From positions 1 to 53,876 of the forward strand of contig CANMPL010000013.1 in assembly GCA_947499715.1 (NCBI GenBank): a stretch of DNA of 53,876 bases. Reading direction: 5' to 3'. The stretch is from an uncultured Paracoccaceae bacterium. Its GTDB lineage: Bacteria > Pseudomonadota > Alphaproteobacteria > Rhodobacterales > Rhodobacteraceae. The position numbers were made by a program, and so were the translations under genes. Below, piece after piece: positions 1-8,103 of this stretch. Positions within the stretch are counted from its first letter, which is position 1. The number at the start of each line of letters is the position of its first letter. The notes under the pieces are model-generated. The model worked only from the letters and a program-made list of their open reading frames with translations. It was not told the origin of the DNA and made no database searches.

Positions 1-181
1 CATCGCGAGCAGAAGGTCTAGTGAATGACATAGCCAACGCTCGCATGAGCAAGAAACGCCGAATGCGCTGGTCACCGAAAGGCGCGCATCGAGTGGCAAC
101 TGTCAGAGCCGCGGTCCTGGATGGAAGGCTTGGCAAAGGGCAGCTTCGTGCGGCTTGATCCCCACATTCTTTCCACTCCCC
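1..181 (+). mobile_element. Right end of an ISKra4-type insertion sequence, with transposase C-terminus
   Basis: An open frame enters from outside the window and ends with a TGA at 156-158. Its last 51 residues include the motif ARMSKKRRMRWSPKGAH followed by RVATVRAAVLDGRL, which resembles the C-terminus of ISKra4-family transposases (aligned from memory). About 22 bases at 160-181, just after the stop, match the left end of the ISKra4 copy at 11346-11367 in inverted orientation at 16 of 22 positions, so I take 181 as the outer edge of the element. The body of the element lies outside the window, to the left. A second copy sits at the right end in the opposite orientation. The family name is fairly secure. 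The exact edge is inferred from the two-copy comparison. Confidence 0.72.
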
Positions 182-210
182 AGTGACAGATGTAATCAAA
201 AGTTACAATT

Positions 211-236
211 GAGCGAGGCCTTGCGGGGCCCCGCTC
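211..236 (-). terminator. Probable terminator of the GntR/ferredoxin/Rieske operon
   Basis: Read on the minus strand this is a 10-bp stem, GAGCGGGGCC against GGCCTCGCTC with one G-T wobble, around a 6-base loop. It is followed by an AT-rich tail containing TTTT. It lies about 80 bases beyond the stop of the last gene of the minus-strand operon (GntR regulator), which is where a terminator would be expected. The T-run is short, so efficiency is uncertain. Confidence 0.55.
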
Positions 237-314
237 GCCACTCCTTTCGAAGGAATGCATCGGCACTTCCGAATCTCTGAAGAACGAGTGGCGACAAAAT
301 CGAGATAGCCCTTA

Positions 315-1019
315 TCAGTCGGTAAGCCTGAGATTGTTGATGTGCTCAGACAATCGGGATAACACCAATTGTCTGTCATGTTTTTCAAACGCTTCGATCA
401 TTCCGTTGTGCTGCTCTACAAGCAGGGTGAGGTTTGTGAACTCGATCTCATAGGCCCGAGCCAGTTGAAAATGCATGTGGTCGAATGACAGGCTCTGGTA
501 TTGGTCGCTGATAAACACGTTCTGCGCCAGATCAACCAGCGTCTGGTGAAAGGCGCCGTTTAGTCTGGCCCATTTGATCTTGGTGTTTTTCTTCTCGGAA
601 CAGGCAATTTTTCGCATCTTTTCGTTAAGACGACGCAGGCTCTTTATCTCCGCTTCCGTAACGTTATCGAATCCGAGTGAGACTGCGGATGTTTCGAACA
701 TCTCTCGAAATTGGACAAACTGCGCAAACTCTTCGGAGGTTGGCTTGGGGGCAACGAAGTAGCCGCGGTTGGGTTCCACCCGCACCAGCCGCGATGCCAG
801 AAGCCGGGCGAGCGCCTCGCGGACGGGGATCATGCTGACCCCGTATTCTTTGGCGATCTTGTTTACTCTGATATGCGCATCGGGTGGGTATTCACCGGTT
901 ACGATTGCGTCGCGGATCAGAACAACCAGACGATCGACCAGACTTCCTGCCTCAGAGAGCTTGTTCTTCGATGATGGCAAGCCGATTACCTCAGGTCTCA
1001 TATCAAACGCCTCACTCAT
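315..1019 (-). CDS. GntR-family transcriptional regulator (FadR/FCD type)
   Basis: A 234-residue protein. A winged-helix domain lies at about residues 28-95, with the family signature RDAIVTGEYPP followed by IAKEYGVSMIPVREALARL and the wing GYFV. A helical effector-binding domain of FCD type follows to the end. It is the last gene of a minus-strand operon, 21 bases after the ferredoxin stop, and probably regulates that operon in response to the substrate or an intermediate. FCD regulators usually bind short AT-rich palindromes. A perfect one lies in the divergent promoter region at 4570-4585, so autoregulation of both arms is likely but inferred. The effector cannot be read from sequence. Confidence 0.9.
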   Translation of the reverse strand: MSEAFDMRPEVIGLPSSKNKLSEAGSLVDRLVVLIRDAIVTGEYPPDAHIRVNKIAKEYGVSMIPVREALARLLASRLVRVEPNRGYFVAPKPTSEEFAQFVQFREMFETSAVSLGFDNVTEAEIKSLRRLNEKMRKIACSEKKNTKIKWARLNGAFHQTLVDLAQNVFISDQYQSLSFDHMHFQLARAYEIEFTNLTLLVEQHNGMIEAFEKHDRQLVLSRLSEHINNLRLTD

Positions 1020-1040
1020 ACTGCGAAAAGGCGGACAGTG

Positions 1041-1361
1041 TCATGCCTGCTCTTCCGGAATGTGGACATGAAGACCGTCGAGGTCTTCCGTGAGGCGGAT
1101 CTGACAACTCAGCCGTGAGGTTTCGTTCGACTCCCAAGCGAAATCAAGCATGTCGCTTTCCATGTCGTCCTTTGCCGGTATTCGATCGCGCCATTCCTCG
1201 CTGACGTAAACGTGGCATGTGGCACAGGCGCAAGACCCTCCGCATTCTGCGATGATGCCGGGCAGGTTATTGTCCCGCGCGACTTCCATGACGGTTTTGC
1301 CGACCTCGGCTTCGATGACATGTTCGGTCCCGTCATGGGACTGGAAGGTTACCTTTACCAT
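1041..1361 (-). CDS. [2Fe-2S] ferredoxin (adrenodoxin/putidaredoxin type)
   Basis: A 106-residue soluble electron carrier. Cluster ligands fit Cys40-x5-Cys46-x2-Cys49 (in CGGSCACATCHV) and Cys86 (LSCQI), the plant/adrenodoxin-like arrangement. An open frame runs further upstream, but the ATG at 1361 has a GGAGAG ribosome site a few bases before it and starts with the usual MVKVTF strand, so I place the start there. It follows the DmdA/GcvT-like gene by 43 bases and the Rieske oxygenase is one gene further upstream. It therefore most likely passes electrons to that oxygenase. No ferredoxin reductase is encoded nearby, so one must be shared from elsewhere. Confidence 0.92.
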   Translation of the reverse strand: MVKVTFQSHDGTEHVIEAEVGKTVMEVARDNNLPGIIAECGGSCACATCHVYVSEEWRDRIPAKDDMESDMLDFAWESNETSRLSCQIRLTEDLDGLHVHIPEEQA

Positions 1362-1404
1362 TATCTCTCCATTTGGATTGCCGATTGTGCCTTGTCTGCT
1401 GTGG

Positions 1405-2508
1405 CTATACAAATGGCAGGTCGCACAGTGTTCCCGGGATCAAACTTCCGTTTTTGCCAACGTCGATCGTATCTCCGATTGAGAAATCACGCGAAATCAG
1501 AACGAACCCGATGAAGCGTTCCAATTTCGGCGACCAGCCCCCATTGGTCATGCTGCCTATCTTTTTCCCGGCTGACATGACGTCGTACCAAACAGCGTGG
1601 CCGGGCCCGGGTGCAGAATCGTCCAGTATGACGCCCAACTGGTGACGTGCGACGCCATCTGCGTGGATCTGGCGGAGGACCTTGATACCAACGACATCAT
1701 CGCAAACATCGAGGTCCACATATCGGTCGAGCCGGACTTCGAAAGGGTTTGTCATGTCATCCGTGTCGCCGCCGTAGGACAAAAGGCCACTTTCGATGCG
1801 TTCAACCGGGTTGGGGTTGCCAGGACCAATGCCCCAGGGCTGCCCGGCCTCGCGCACGATGTTCCATAGATCGACACCACGGCTGCCATCCATCAAATAG
1901 AGTTCGAAACCACCTTGTTTCGAATACCCAGACCGCGCGATCTTCATTGGAATGTCAGAGACTTGCGCGTCCGCGAACCAAAAGAACTTTAACTCGCGAA
2001 CCCAGTCTCCGAAAATCGACGCAACCACATCTTCGGCATGAGGGCCCTGAACAGCCATCGGAGATACATCCGGTTCGAATATCTCAACATCAAGTCCACG
2101 CTCGGCCCCAATTGCACGCGCCCACATCAGAATATTGTTGTCAGCAATCGAAAACCAAAATTTGTCTTTGTCCAATTTGAGCAGAACCGGGTCGTTAATC
2201 AGCACACCCCGGTGATCACACATCGGGACATATTTTCCCTGCCCGATGAAGCAGTTCGAAATGTCCCGGACCGAAAGCAGCTGTGCGAGGTACGCCGCGT
2301 CTGGGCCCCGGAGTTCGACCTGACGCTGGACGCTCACGTCCCATTGGCTGACCTGACTGGTCAGACGTTTGTATTCCGCTGTGGGATCTCCGTAGGAGAC
2401 CGGCATAAGCATGGAGTTGTACGGTGAAAAGGCAGTGGCACCATCTTGGATGGTGGCCTCGTAAAATGGGGAAACACGCAGGCGGGTGTTGGATCCGATC
2501 TCAACCAT
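1405..2508 (-). CDS. GcvT/DmdA-family tetrahydrofolate-dependent methyltransferase
   Basis: A 367-residue protein of the aminomethyltransferase family. It resembles dimethylsulfoniopropionate demethylase (DmdA) over its whole length by memory alignment: YNSMLMPVSY near the N-terminus, YVPMCDHRGVLINDPV, FEPDVSPMAVQGPHAEDV, ARSGYSKQGGFELYL and ERIESGLLSYGGD all have counterparts. Proteins of this type move a methyl or methylene group from a substrate to tetrahydrofolate. The true substrate is not shown; DMSP, a methylated amine, or an O-methyl compound are all possible. The ATG at 2508 is the only in-frame start after a stop. It lies between the Rieske oxygenase and its ferredoxin, so demethylation is the likely theme. 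I do not assign the symbol dmdA because orthology cannot be judged here. Confidence 0.85.
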   Translation of the reverse strand: MVEIGSNTRLRVSPFYEATIQDGATAFSPYNSMLMPVSYGDPTAEYKRLTSQVSQWDVSVQRQVELRGPDAAYLAQLLSVRDISNCFIGQGKYVPMCDHRGVLINDPVLLKLDKDKFWFSIADNNILMWARAIGAERGLDVEIFEPDVSPMAVQGPHAEDVVASIFGDWVRELKFFWFADAQVSDIPMKIARSGYSKQGGFELYLMDGSRGVDLWNIVREAGQPWGIGPGNPNPVERIESGLLSYGGDTDDMTNPFEVRLDRYVDLDVCDDVVGIKVLRQIHADGVARHQLGVILDDSAPGPGHAVWYDVMSAGKKIGSMTNGGWSPKLERFIGFVLISRDFSIGDTIDVGKNGSLIPGTLCDLPFV

Positions 2509-2580
2509 TCGGCGTCACTCATGTATTTTGGCGCGGCCTGGCCTCACCATTTTTGTTGTATGAAACGGGCGCAGCGGCGT

Positions 2581-2601
2581 GCACACCGGGGTTTGGTGTG
2601 C
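2581..2601 (-). other. Intercistronic hairpin between Rieske oxygenase and GcvT-like genes
   Basis: A 7-bp perfect stem, GCACACC against GGTGTGC, around a 7-base loop. It sits in the 97-base gap that follows the Rieske stop, an unusually long gap for this otherwise compact operon. There is no T-run, so it is more likely a transcript-stability or partial attenuation element than a true terminator. Confidence 0.35.
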
Positions 2602-2605
2602 CTGT

Positions 2606-3691
2606 TCAGGCCGTGCGCTCAGCATCAAGTTTGCGTTTCAGGACCTGACGCACACGCACGCCTGCGCCATCGGCCCCAAGGTTGATCTCGGGAAAATCGA
2701 GCCCGCGCGGATCGTCGGAAACGAGGGCATAGATCTGTTGCAAAAGATCCTTGTCTTCGTTGAAAGCTTCCAGAATGTTCACCTTCGTTTTCTCCAAGAC
2801 CTCATCCGTCACGCCCGGCACATCAAAGGCGGCGGCAAAGAAGTAGTGCGTCTCGCCTCGTTTTCCCGGGGTCACAATATGCGCCCCTCGCACCACGTAA
2901 TCGACGCGCGCTCCGGGTTCCGCGCTGATGTCATGCACCTTCCAGTCAGAGAAAGAGACCGCGAGTGAAGGCATCCACCCCTTCTGCTCGCGTTTCACGA
3001 TCTTTCCGTCTTCGAACCCGAAGCCCGAGCAGAACAGGGGGGACAGTGGGGAGGGCGGAAAATCTTGCTCGTAAAACACAGTATCGCCCTCCATGCCGAC
3101 CTCTGGCGGGTTGTCCCAATCGTTTTGTTTGAAGGTTCCGGAATGCAGGAAAGCAATATGAGTCAAATCCAGTACGTTTTCCCGGATCAAGACCCAGTTT
3201 GCATCAACTTCCATATAGGCGGTAATGGCCGACCAATTCGGATCGGTCTGGTACGCCATATCAATCGGGTCATGGTCGATTTTGTCCGGGTTACCCATCC
3301 AGATCCACAGGAATCGACCCGCTTGGCGCAAGGGATAGCTTTGCACCTTGGCCGATGGGGGAATGCTTTTTTGAGTCGGTACCTTGGTGCAAACACCGTC
3401 TGATCCGAACGCCATCCCGTGATAAGGGCACACCAATTGATCCTCGATCACCTTTCCTCCAGACAGAGGGGCCCAGCGGTGGGGGCACCGGTTGTCTAGC
3501 GCCACCGGCGTGCCATCGGATAACCGATACATCACGACGGGCTTCTCCAGCAGCCAACGCGCGATTGGCTTTTCGGTGACCTCGTCCGCAAGGGCGGCGC
3601 ACCACCACATGTTGCGGGGGTAGTTGTCGTTGAGCATTCCGTTGGGAATGAGTTGAGCGCCCTTCGTCAGGCCACCTTGTTGGTCATTCAT
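2606..3691 (-). CDS. Rieske [2Fe-2S] oxygenase, vanillate O-demethylase (VanA)-like
   Basis: A 361-residue terminal oxygenase. The Rieske cluster ligands are Cys69/His71 (CPHR) and Cys88/His91 (CPYHG). The mononuclear iron region is ENVLDLTHIAFLH near residue 175, with the Asp and two His ligands typical of VanA-like ring-hydroxylating or demethylating oxygenases. Such enzymes insert one oxygen into a C-H bond, often on an N- or O-methyl group, releasing formaldehyde. The start overlaps the PanB-like stop as ATGA, with GGGAGG just before it, so the two are translationally coupled. Electrons probably come from the ferredoxin two genes downstream. The substrate is unknown; a methylated, TRAP-imported carboxylate is a reasonable guess. 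Confidence 0.9.
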   Translation of the reverse strand: MNDQQGGLTKGAQLIPNGMLNDNYPRNMWWCAALADEVTEKPIARWLLEKPVVMYRLSDGTPVALDNRCPHRWAPLSGGKVIEDQLVCPYHGMAFGSDGVCTKVPTQKSIPPSAKVQSYPLRQAGRFLWIWMGNPDKIDHDPIDMAYQTDPNWSAITAYMEVDANWVLIRENVLDLTHIAFLHSGTFKQNDWDNPPEVGMEGDTVFYEQDFPPSPLSPLFCSGFGFEDGKIVKREQKGWMPSLAVSFSDWKVHDISAEPGARVDYVVRGAHIVTPGKRGETHYFFAAAFDVPGVTDEVLEKTKVNILEAFNEDKDLLQQIYALVSDDPRGLDFPEINLGADGAGVRVRQVLKRKLDAERTA

Positions 3692-4542
3692 TTCGGGTCC
3701 TCCCTGAGTTTCTGGGCCAGACGCACCACTTCGTCTGGGTTCATCTTGTAGGAATGGTCTTGGTCGGGAAATGCGCCGGATCGAACGTCGCTTGCGTAGG
3801 CGGAGAACGCCTCCACTGCGATGTCGGCCATGTTGGCATAGCGCTTGGCGAACTTCGGTTTGAACGTGTCGAAGGCACCCAGCAGGTCGTAGCCGTTGAG
3901 CATCTGAGCAGTCCCGGCAGCACCTGCGCCAATCGCAAATGTGAAAATGTCAACGGCCTCATCGACCGCCTTTCCAACCTCATAAGGCATGGCTTCGATT
4001 TCAACGCCAACAGCGCCGGCCTCCTGAATTGCGCGGGCGTTGTCGATGATTTCCAACGCGGCTTCGGCCGTCCCGCCCTGCATCTTGAAGCCCCCGAATT
4101 GGTGGACGTAGTGGGGCAGTAGGCCAACATGGCTCATGATCGGGACGCCAGCATCGGCCACAGCCCTGATGATGTCGAACTTCTCGCGCCCCCCTTGCAG
4201 CTTCACCGCATCGGCTCCGCTTTCCTTCATTATTCGGACTGCGTTGGTGATCGCCATGTCAGGCGTGGCGTAGGATCCGTAAGGCATGGACACCAGGCAC
4301 ATGGTGTTGGGTGCGCCCCGACGGACGGCCTTCGTGTGTTCGATCATCTGATCGACGGTCACGGCCAAAGTGTTTTCGTGTCCATAGAGGGTCATGCCAA
4401 GGCTATCACCGACGCCTACGATATCCACACCGGCGCGTTCCGCCCAAGTGGCGGTCAATACTTCGCCAACCGCAACCATCACGAGACGCTCGCCAGCACG
4501 CTTTTTCTCTGCAAGCTCTGGGATGGTCAGTTTGCCGGACAT
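3688..4542 (-). CDS. PanB (ketopantoate hydroxymethyltransferase) homologue with altered metal site
   Basis: A 284-residue TIM-barrel protein clearly in the PanB family: GVGDSLGM, NTLAVTVD, VRRGAPN, HVGLLP, GGFKMQGG and IGAGA all match. PanB adds a hydroxymethyl group from methylene-tetrahydrofolate to 2-oxoisovalerate. Compared from memory with E. coli PanB, Asp45 is kept (Asp46 here), Asp84 becomes Ser85 and Glu114 becomes Gln116, while Lys112 is kept (Lys114). The usual TAYD segment near residue 25 is replaced by VAVGEV. This is probably not the housekeeping pantothenate enzyme. It is the first gene of an operon with a Rieske oxygenase and a folate methyltransferase, so a one-carbon transfer or retro-aldol role in catabolism fits. 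The substrate is unknown. Confidence 0.85.
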   Translation of the reverse strand: MSGKLTIPELAEKKRAGERLVMVAVGEVLTATWAERAGVDIVGVGDSLGMTLYGHENTLAVTVDQMIEHTKAVRRGAPNTMCLVSMPYGSYATPDMAITNAVRIMKESGADAVKLQGGREKFDIIRAVADAGVPIMSHVGLLPHYVHQFGGFKMQGGTAEAALEIIDNARAIQEAGAVGVEIEAMPYEVGKAVDEAVDIFTFAIGAGAAGTAQMLNGYDLLGAFDTFKPKFAKRYANMADIAVEAFSAYASDVRSGAFPDQDHSYKMNPDEVVRLAQKLREDPK

Positions 4543-4569
4543 GTGTCACTCCAAGATTCTACTTGCCAT

Positions 4570-4585
4570 ATATTATATATAATAT
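4570..4585. promoter_or_regulatory. Perfect 16-bp palindrome in the divergent promoter, candidate GntR operator
   Basis: The sequence ATATTATATATAATAT is its own reverse complement. It lies 28 bases upstream of the PanB-like start and 44 bases upstream of the oxidoreductase start, in a divergent intergenic region of fewer than 90 bases. FCD-type GntR regulators usually bind short AT-rich palindromes, and one is encoded at the end of the minus-strand operon. An overlap with a -10 box is also possible because of the AT content. Confidence 0.5.
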
Positions 4586-4629
4586 CTAATCTGCAAAGTG
4601 CATTTTGACACTCCATGGAAGGCAGCCGA

Positions 4630-7600
4630 ATGCCGAACGATCTGTCAGGCTTTCGAAAGACGAAGCTGAGCGACAAATATGATTTGTCGAAGCAGGACGT
4701 TTACCTGACTGGCACGCAGGCGTTGGTCCGCTTGTGTCTCATACAGGCAAAGATCGATAGCGATATAGGTGTTTGCACCGCAGGTTATGTCACTGGTTAC
4801 CGCGGCTCCCCTTTGGGCGGCCTCGATCAGCAATTCTCCTTGGCTACAAAGCAACTGTCCGAGGCCGGAGTGGTTTTTCAGCCGGGCTTGAATGAAGATT
4901 TGGCCGCCACGGCGATCTGGGGCACTCAGCAGGTCGCGATTCGAGGTGAGGGCACAAAGGAAGGTGTCTTCGCCCTTTGGTACGGCAAGGGCCCGGGTGT
5001 GGACAGATCGGGCGACGTTTTTCGGCACGGAAACCTTGCCGGAAGTGCGACGAAGGGCGGAGTCTTGGCTCTCCTTGGAGATGACCATACCTGCGAAAGC
5101 TCCACGACCTGCCACCAGAGCGAATACGCTCTGGTCGATGCAATGATGCCGGTCCTGAACCCGGCCAACATTGAAGAAATCATCGACTTCGGGCTGCACG
5201 GCTGGGCATTGAGCCGCTTTTCAGGGCTATGGGTCGGCCTGAAATGCGTGAAAGACAACGTGGAAAGCAGCGGCTCGGTGGCTTTGAAGCTCGATCGTGT
5301 GGCCCCTGTTTTACCCGATCTGCCCATGCCCGTTGGTGGTTTGAACATCCGTGCCGCGGATGATCGTCACGAACAGGAAAGACGGCTGCATCGCTACAAG
5401 CTGGACGCCGCCCGCGCCTATGCCCGCGCCAACCAGCTTGACCGCGTCGTTTGGCACGGCGGTGCAGCCCCAAAGATCGGGATTGTCAGCACTGGCAAAA
5501 GCTGGATGGACACCGCAAGCGCGCTTGAAAGTCTTGAGACCGATGAGGCGCACGCGGGAGGGATCGGACTGGCTACCTACAAAATTGGGATGGTTTGGCC
5601 GCTGGAGCCTGAAGGATTGAAAGCCTTTGCCGCGGGGCTCGACCTGTTGATCGTGATCGAGGAAAAGCGCGGCCTGATCGAGGGGCAGGCCCGCGAAATC
5701 CTCTATGGGCTTCTAGACGCGCCCGTCATCATCGGAAAACGGGATGAAACCGGCCAACGATTGTTCCCGGAAGAAGGTGCGCTGGATGCAGTGATGATTG
5801 CGCGCGCACTGGCTGAGCGCTTGCCCGGAATGGAAAACAAGGCCGCCGGTTTGAAGGTGTTGAGCGAGGATAGGATCGCCGATCTGAATGTTCGCCGGAC
5901 GCCCTACTTCTGTGCCGGATGTCCCCACAACAGCTCGACCAAACTGCCCGAGGACGCGCGCGGCTATGCCGGTATCGGGTGCCACTGGATGGCCCAGACC
6001 ATGGATCGCGCGACCGAAGGCTATACGCATATGGGCGGCGAGGGTGCGAACTGGATCGGCGAAGCGCCCTTTTCAAAGCGCAAGCATGTCTTTCAGAACC
6101 TCGGCGACGGGACCTACAACCATTCTGGCCTGATGGCCATTCGTGCGGCTGTCGCGACAGGCGTGAACATCACCTATAAGATCCTATACAATGATGCCGT
6201 TGCCATGACGGGTGGGCAAAGTCACGAAGGCGGGCTGCCACCCGCACAGATCTACGCAGAGACGCGCGGGGCGGGGGTCGCGGAAATTGCTCTGGTGTCG
6301 GACAGTCCTGCCGATGTGGACCTGACCGGCTTTCCCACTGCTACGCAAGTGCACCATCGCGATGCGGTGCAATCGGTCCAGTTGAAGTTGTCCAAAGTAA
6401 AAGGCGTCACGGTTCTGCTCTATCTGCAGACTTGCGCGACAGAACTGCGCCGCCGCCGCAAACGTGGTTTGGTGCCTGAGCCATCAAGGCGGGTCATGAT
6501 CAACCCTGAGGTCTGCGAGGGCTGTGGAGATTGCGGGGTTCAATCCAATTGCGTTGCCATTCTGCCGTTGGAGACGACGCTGGGCACCAAGCGCGCGATT
6601 GATCAATCCGCGTGCAACAAGGACTTCTCCTGTCTCAAAGGCTTTTGCCCCAGCTTCGTCACCGTAGAAGGTGGCACATTGCGCAAACCGAGCATGGTTG
6701 CGCATGAAGTTGGCGATTTGCCAATTCCGCAGCCCGTGCTGACGCTGGAACAACCCCGAAGTATCCTTTTAACGGGTGTTGGCGGTACCGGCGTCGTGAC
6801 GGTAGGTGCCCTTATTGGGATGGCGGCGCATCTGGAAGGCAAAGGCTGCGGGATCATCGATATGGCGGGGCTTGCGCAAAAGGGTGGCGCCGTTACTACC
6901 CATATCCGCTTGGCAAAAAGCCCTGAAGACATCAAGGCGATCCGTATTTCCCCAAGAAGTGCTGACCTGATGCTGGGCTGTGATGCGTTGACCGGGGCTG
7001 GAAGCGCGGCGCTGAGACTTCTGAAACCCGATGCGCATGTGGTGGCTAACACCTATGACATGATGCCCGGGGCGTTTGTGCGTGACCGTGATTTCACCTT
7101 GCCGGGAGCAGATGTTCAACTTCGCTTGCATGAAGCCGTTCCTGATCAGCAGGCACATTTGGTGGATGCAACCTCATTGGCCCGCCGGGTGCTGGGGGAC
7201 ACAATTGGCGCAAACCTGTTCGTGCTGGGTGCGGCATGGCAGCTGGGGCTGATCCCCTTGACAGAAGGTGCTATCGCCGAAGCTGTCCGGCTGAACGGCG
7301 TTGCCGTCGATTTAAACCTTTCGGCATTTCGTTGGGGGCGTGCATGGGTCGTCGACCCCGATCGTGTAAGCGCTGTCGCAGGCGCTTATCAAAGGCCGGT
7401 ATCCCAAAGCCTGGAAGACCTGATCGAAGACCGAAGCGCCCGCCTGACGGCCTATCAGAATAAAGCCTACGCGAACGAATATCGGAGTTTTCTCCGGGCG
7501 ATTGTGGACGTGGACGAGGCGCCAGATCAGCATATCGCGCGGGCCGTTGCTCGCAATCTGTACAGGCTGATGGCCTACAAAGACGAATACGAAGTCGCCC

Positions 7601-8058
7601 GTTTGATAACTGACGGCACATTCGACACTGAGATCGCGGACCAGTTCGAGGGCGAGGTGCGGATCTCGTATCACTTGGCACCGCCAATGCTGCCGGGGCT
7701 GGACCCTGGAACAGGGCGGCCGCGAAAGCGCCAGTTCGGATCATGGATCAAGCCGCTGATGTGGGTTCTGGCACGGCTAAAATGGCTTCGGGGCACATGG
7801 GCTGATCCGTTCGGATATGCCCAAGAGCGCAGGCAGGAGCGCGCGCTTGTCGACGCGTACCGCGACGCCATTGATACGGCACTGTCCTACTTGAGTGACG
7901 AAACCTACGAGACGATGCGCTCAATGGCGGAATTGCCGGACATGATCCGGGGCTTCGGCCCCGTCAAGCACACAACCATTCAACAATATGAAGCAAGGCG
8001 CGAGGCGCTGCTTGGCCAATTGCGATCCCCGCCAATGACAAAAAACGAAGCGGCTTAG
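4630..8058 (+). CDS. Fused 2-oxoacid (indolepyruvate-type) ferredoxin oxidoreductase
   Basis: A 1142-residue protein with alpha-, ferredoxin- and gamma-type parts joined in one chain, as in large alphaproteobacterial indolepyruvate ferredoxin oxidoreductases. The N-terminal pyrimidine-binding part has VTGYRGSPLGGLDQQ. The thiamine-diphosphate part is around residues 430-530 (GGEGANWIG, NLGDGTYNHSG). A cysteine-rich 4Fe-4S part has CEGCGDCGVQSNC and later CLKGFCPSF. The gamma part begins near TGVGGTGVVTVGAL. It oxidatively decarboxylates 2-oxoacids to acyl-CoA, reducing ferredoxin. I start at the ATG at 4630, because GGAAGG sits 7 bases before it; another ATG is at 4615. It is divergent from the demethylation operon and heads the TRAP genes, so it probably acts on the carbon skeleton produced there. 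Confidence 0.88.
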   Translation: MPNDLSGFRKTKLSDKYDLSKQDVYLTGTQALVRLCLIQAKIDSDIGVCTAGYVTGYRGSPLGGLDQQFSLATKQLSEAGVVFQPGLNEDLAATAIWGTQQVAIRGEGTKEGVFALWYGKGPGVDRSGDVFRHGNLAGSATKGGVLALLGDDHTCESSTTCHQSEYALVDAMMPVLNPANIEEIIDFGLHGWALSRFSGLWVGLKCVKDNVESSGSVALKLDRVAPVLPDLPMPVGGLNIRAADDRHEQERRLHRYKLDAARAYARANQLDRVVWHGGAAPKIGIVSTGKSWMDTASALESLETDEAHAGGIGLATYKIGMVWPLEPEGLKAFAAGLDLLIVIEEKRGLIEGQAREILYGLLDAPVIIGKRDETGQRLFPEEGALDAVMIARALAERLPGMENKAAGLKVLSEDRIADLNVRRTPYFCAGCPHNSSTKLPEDARGYAGIGCHWMAQTMDRATEGYTHMGGEGANWIGEAPFSKRKHVFQNLGDGTYNHSGLMAIRAAVATGVNITYKILYNDAVAMTGGQSHEGGLPPAQIYAETRGAGVAEIALVSDSPADVDLTGFPTATQVHHRDAVQSVQLKLSKVKGVTVLLYLQTCATELRRRRKRGLVPEPSRRVMINPEVCEGCGDCGVQSNCVAILPLETTLGTKRAIDQSACNKDFSCLKGFCPSFVTVEGGTLRKPSMVAHEVGDLPIPQPVLTLEQPRSILLTGVGGTGVVTVGALIGMAAHLEGKGCGIIDMAGLAQKGGAVTTHIRLAKSPEDIKAIRISPRSADLMLGCDALTGAGSAALRLLKPDAHVVANTYDMMPGAFVRDRDFTLPGADVQLRLHEAVPDQQAHLVDATSLARRVLGDTIGANLFVLGAAWQLGLIPLTEGAIAEAVRLNGVAVDLNLSAFRWGRAWVVDPDRVSAVAGAYQRPVSQSLEDLIEDRSARLTAYQNKAYANEYRSFLRAIVDVDEAPDQHIARAVARNLYRLMAYKDEYEVARLITDGTFDTEIADQFEGEVRISYHLAPPMLPGLDPGTGRPRKRQFGSWIKPLMWVLARLKWLRGTWADPFGYAQERRQERALVDAYRDAIDTALSYLSDETYETMRSMAELPDMIRGFGPVKHTTIQQYEARREALLGQLRSPPMTKNEAA

Positions 8059-8103
8059 GCACAGCGCAAAGCGCCGCAGGAGCCAATCAATGGGAGGGTA
8101 AGA

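Noticed and set aside
1405-2508. Assigning dmdA and DMSP demethylation to the GcvT-like gene
   Set aside because: The similarity is family-level. The Rieske oxygenase and ferredoxin partners are not part of the known DMSP demethylation route, and no other DMSP genes are here.
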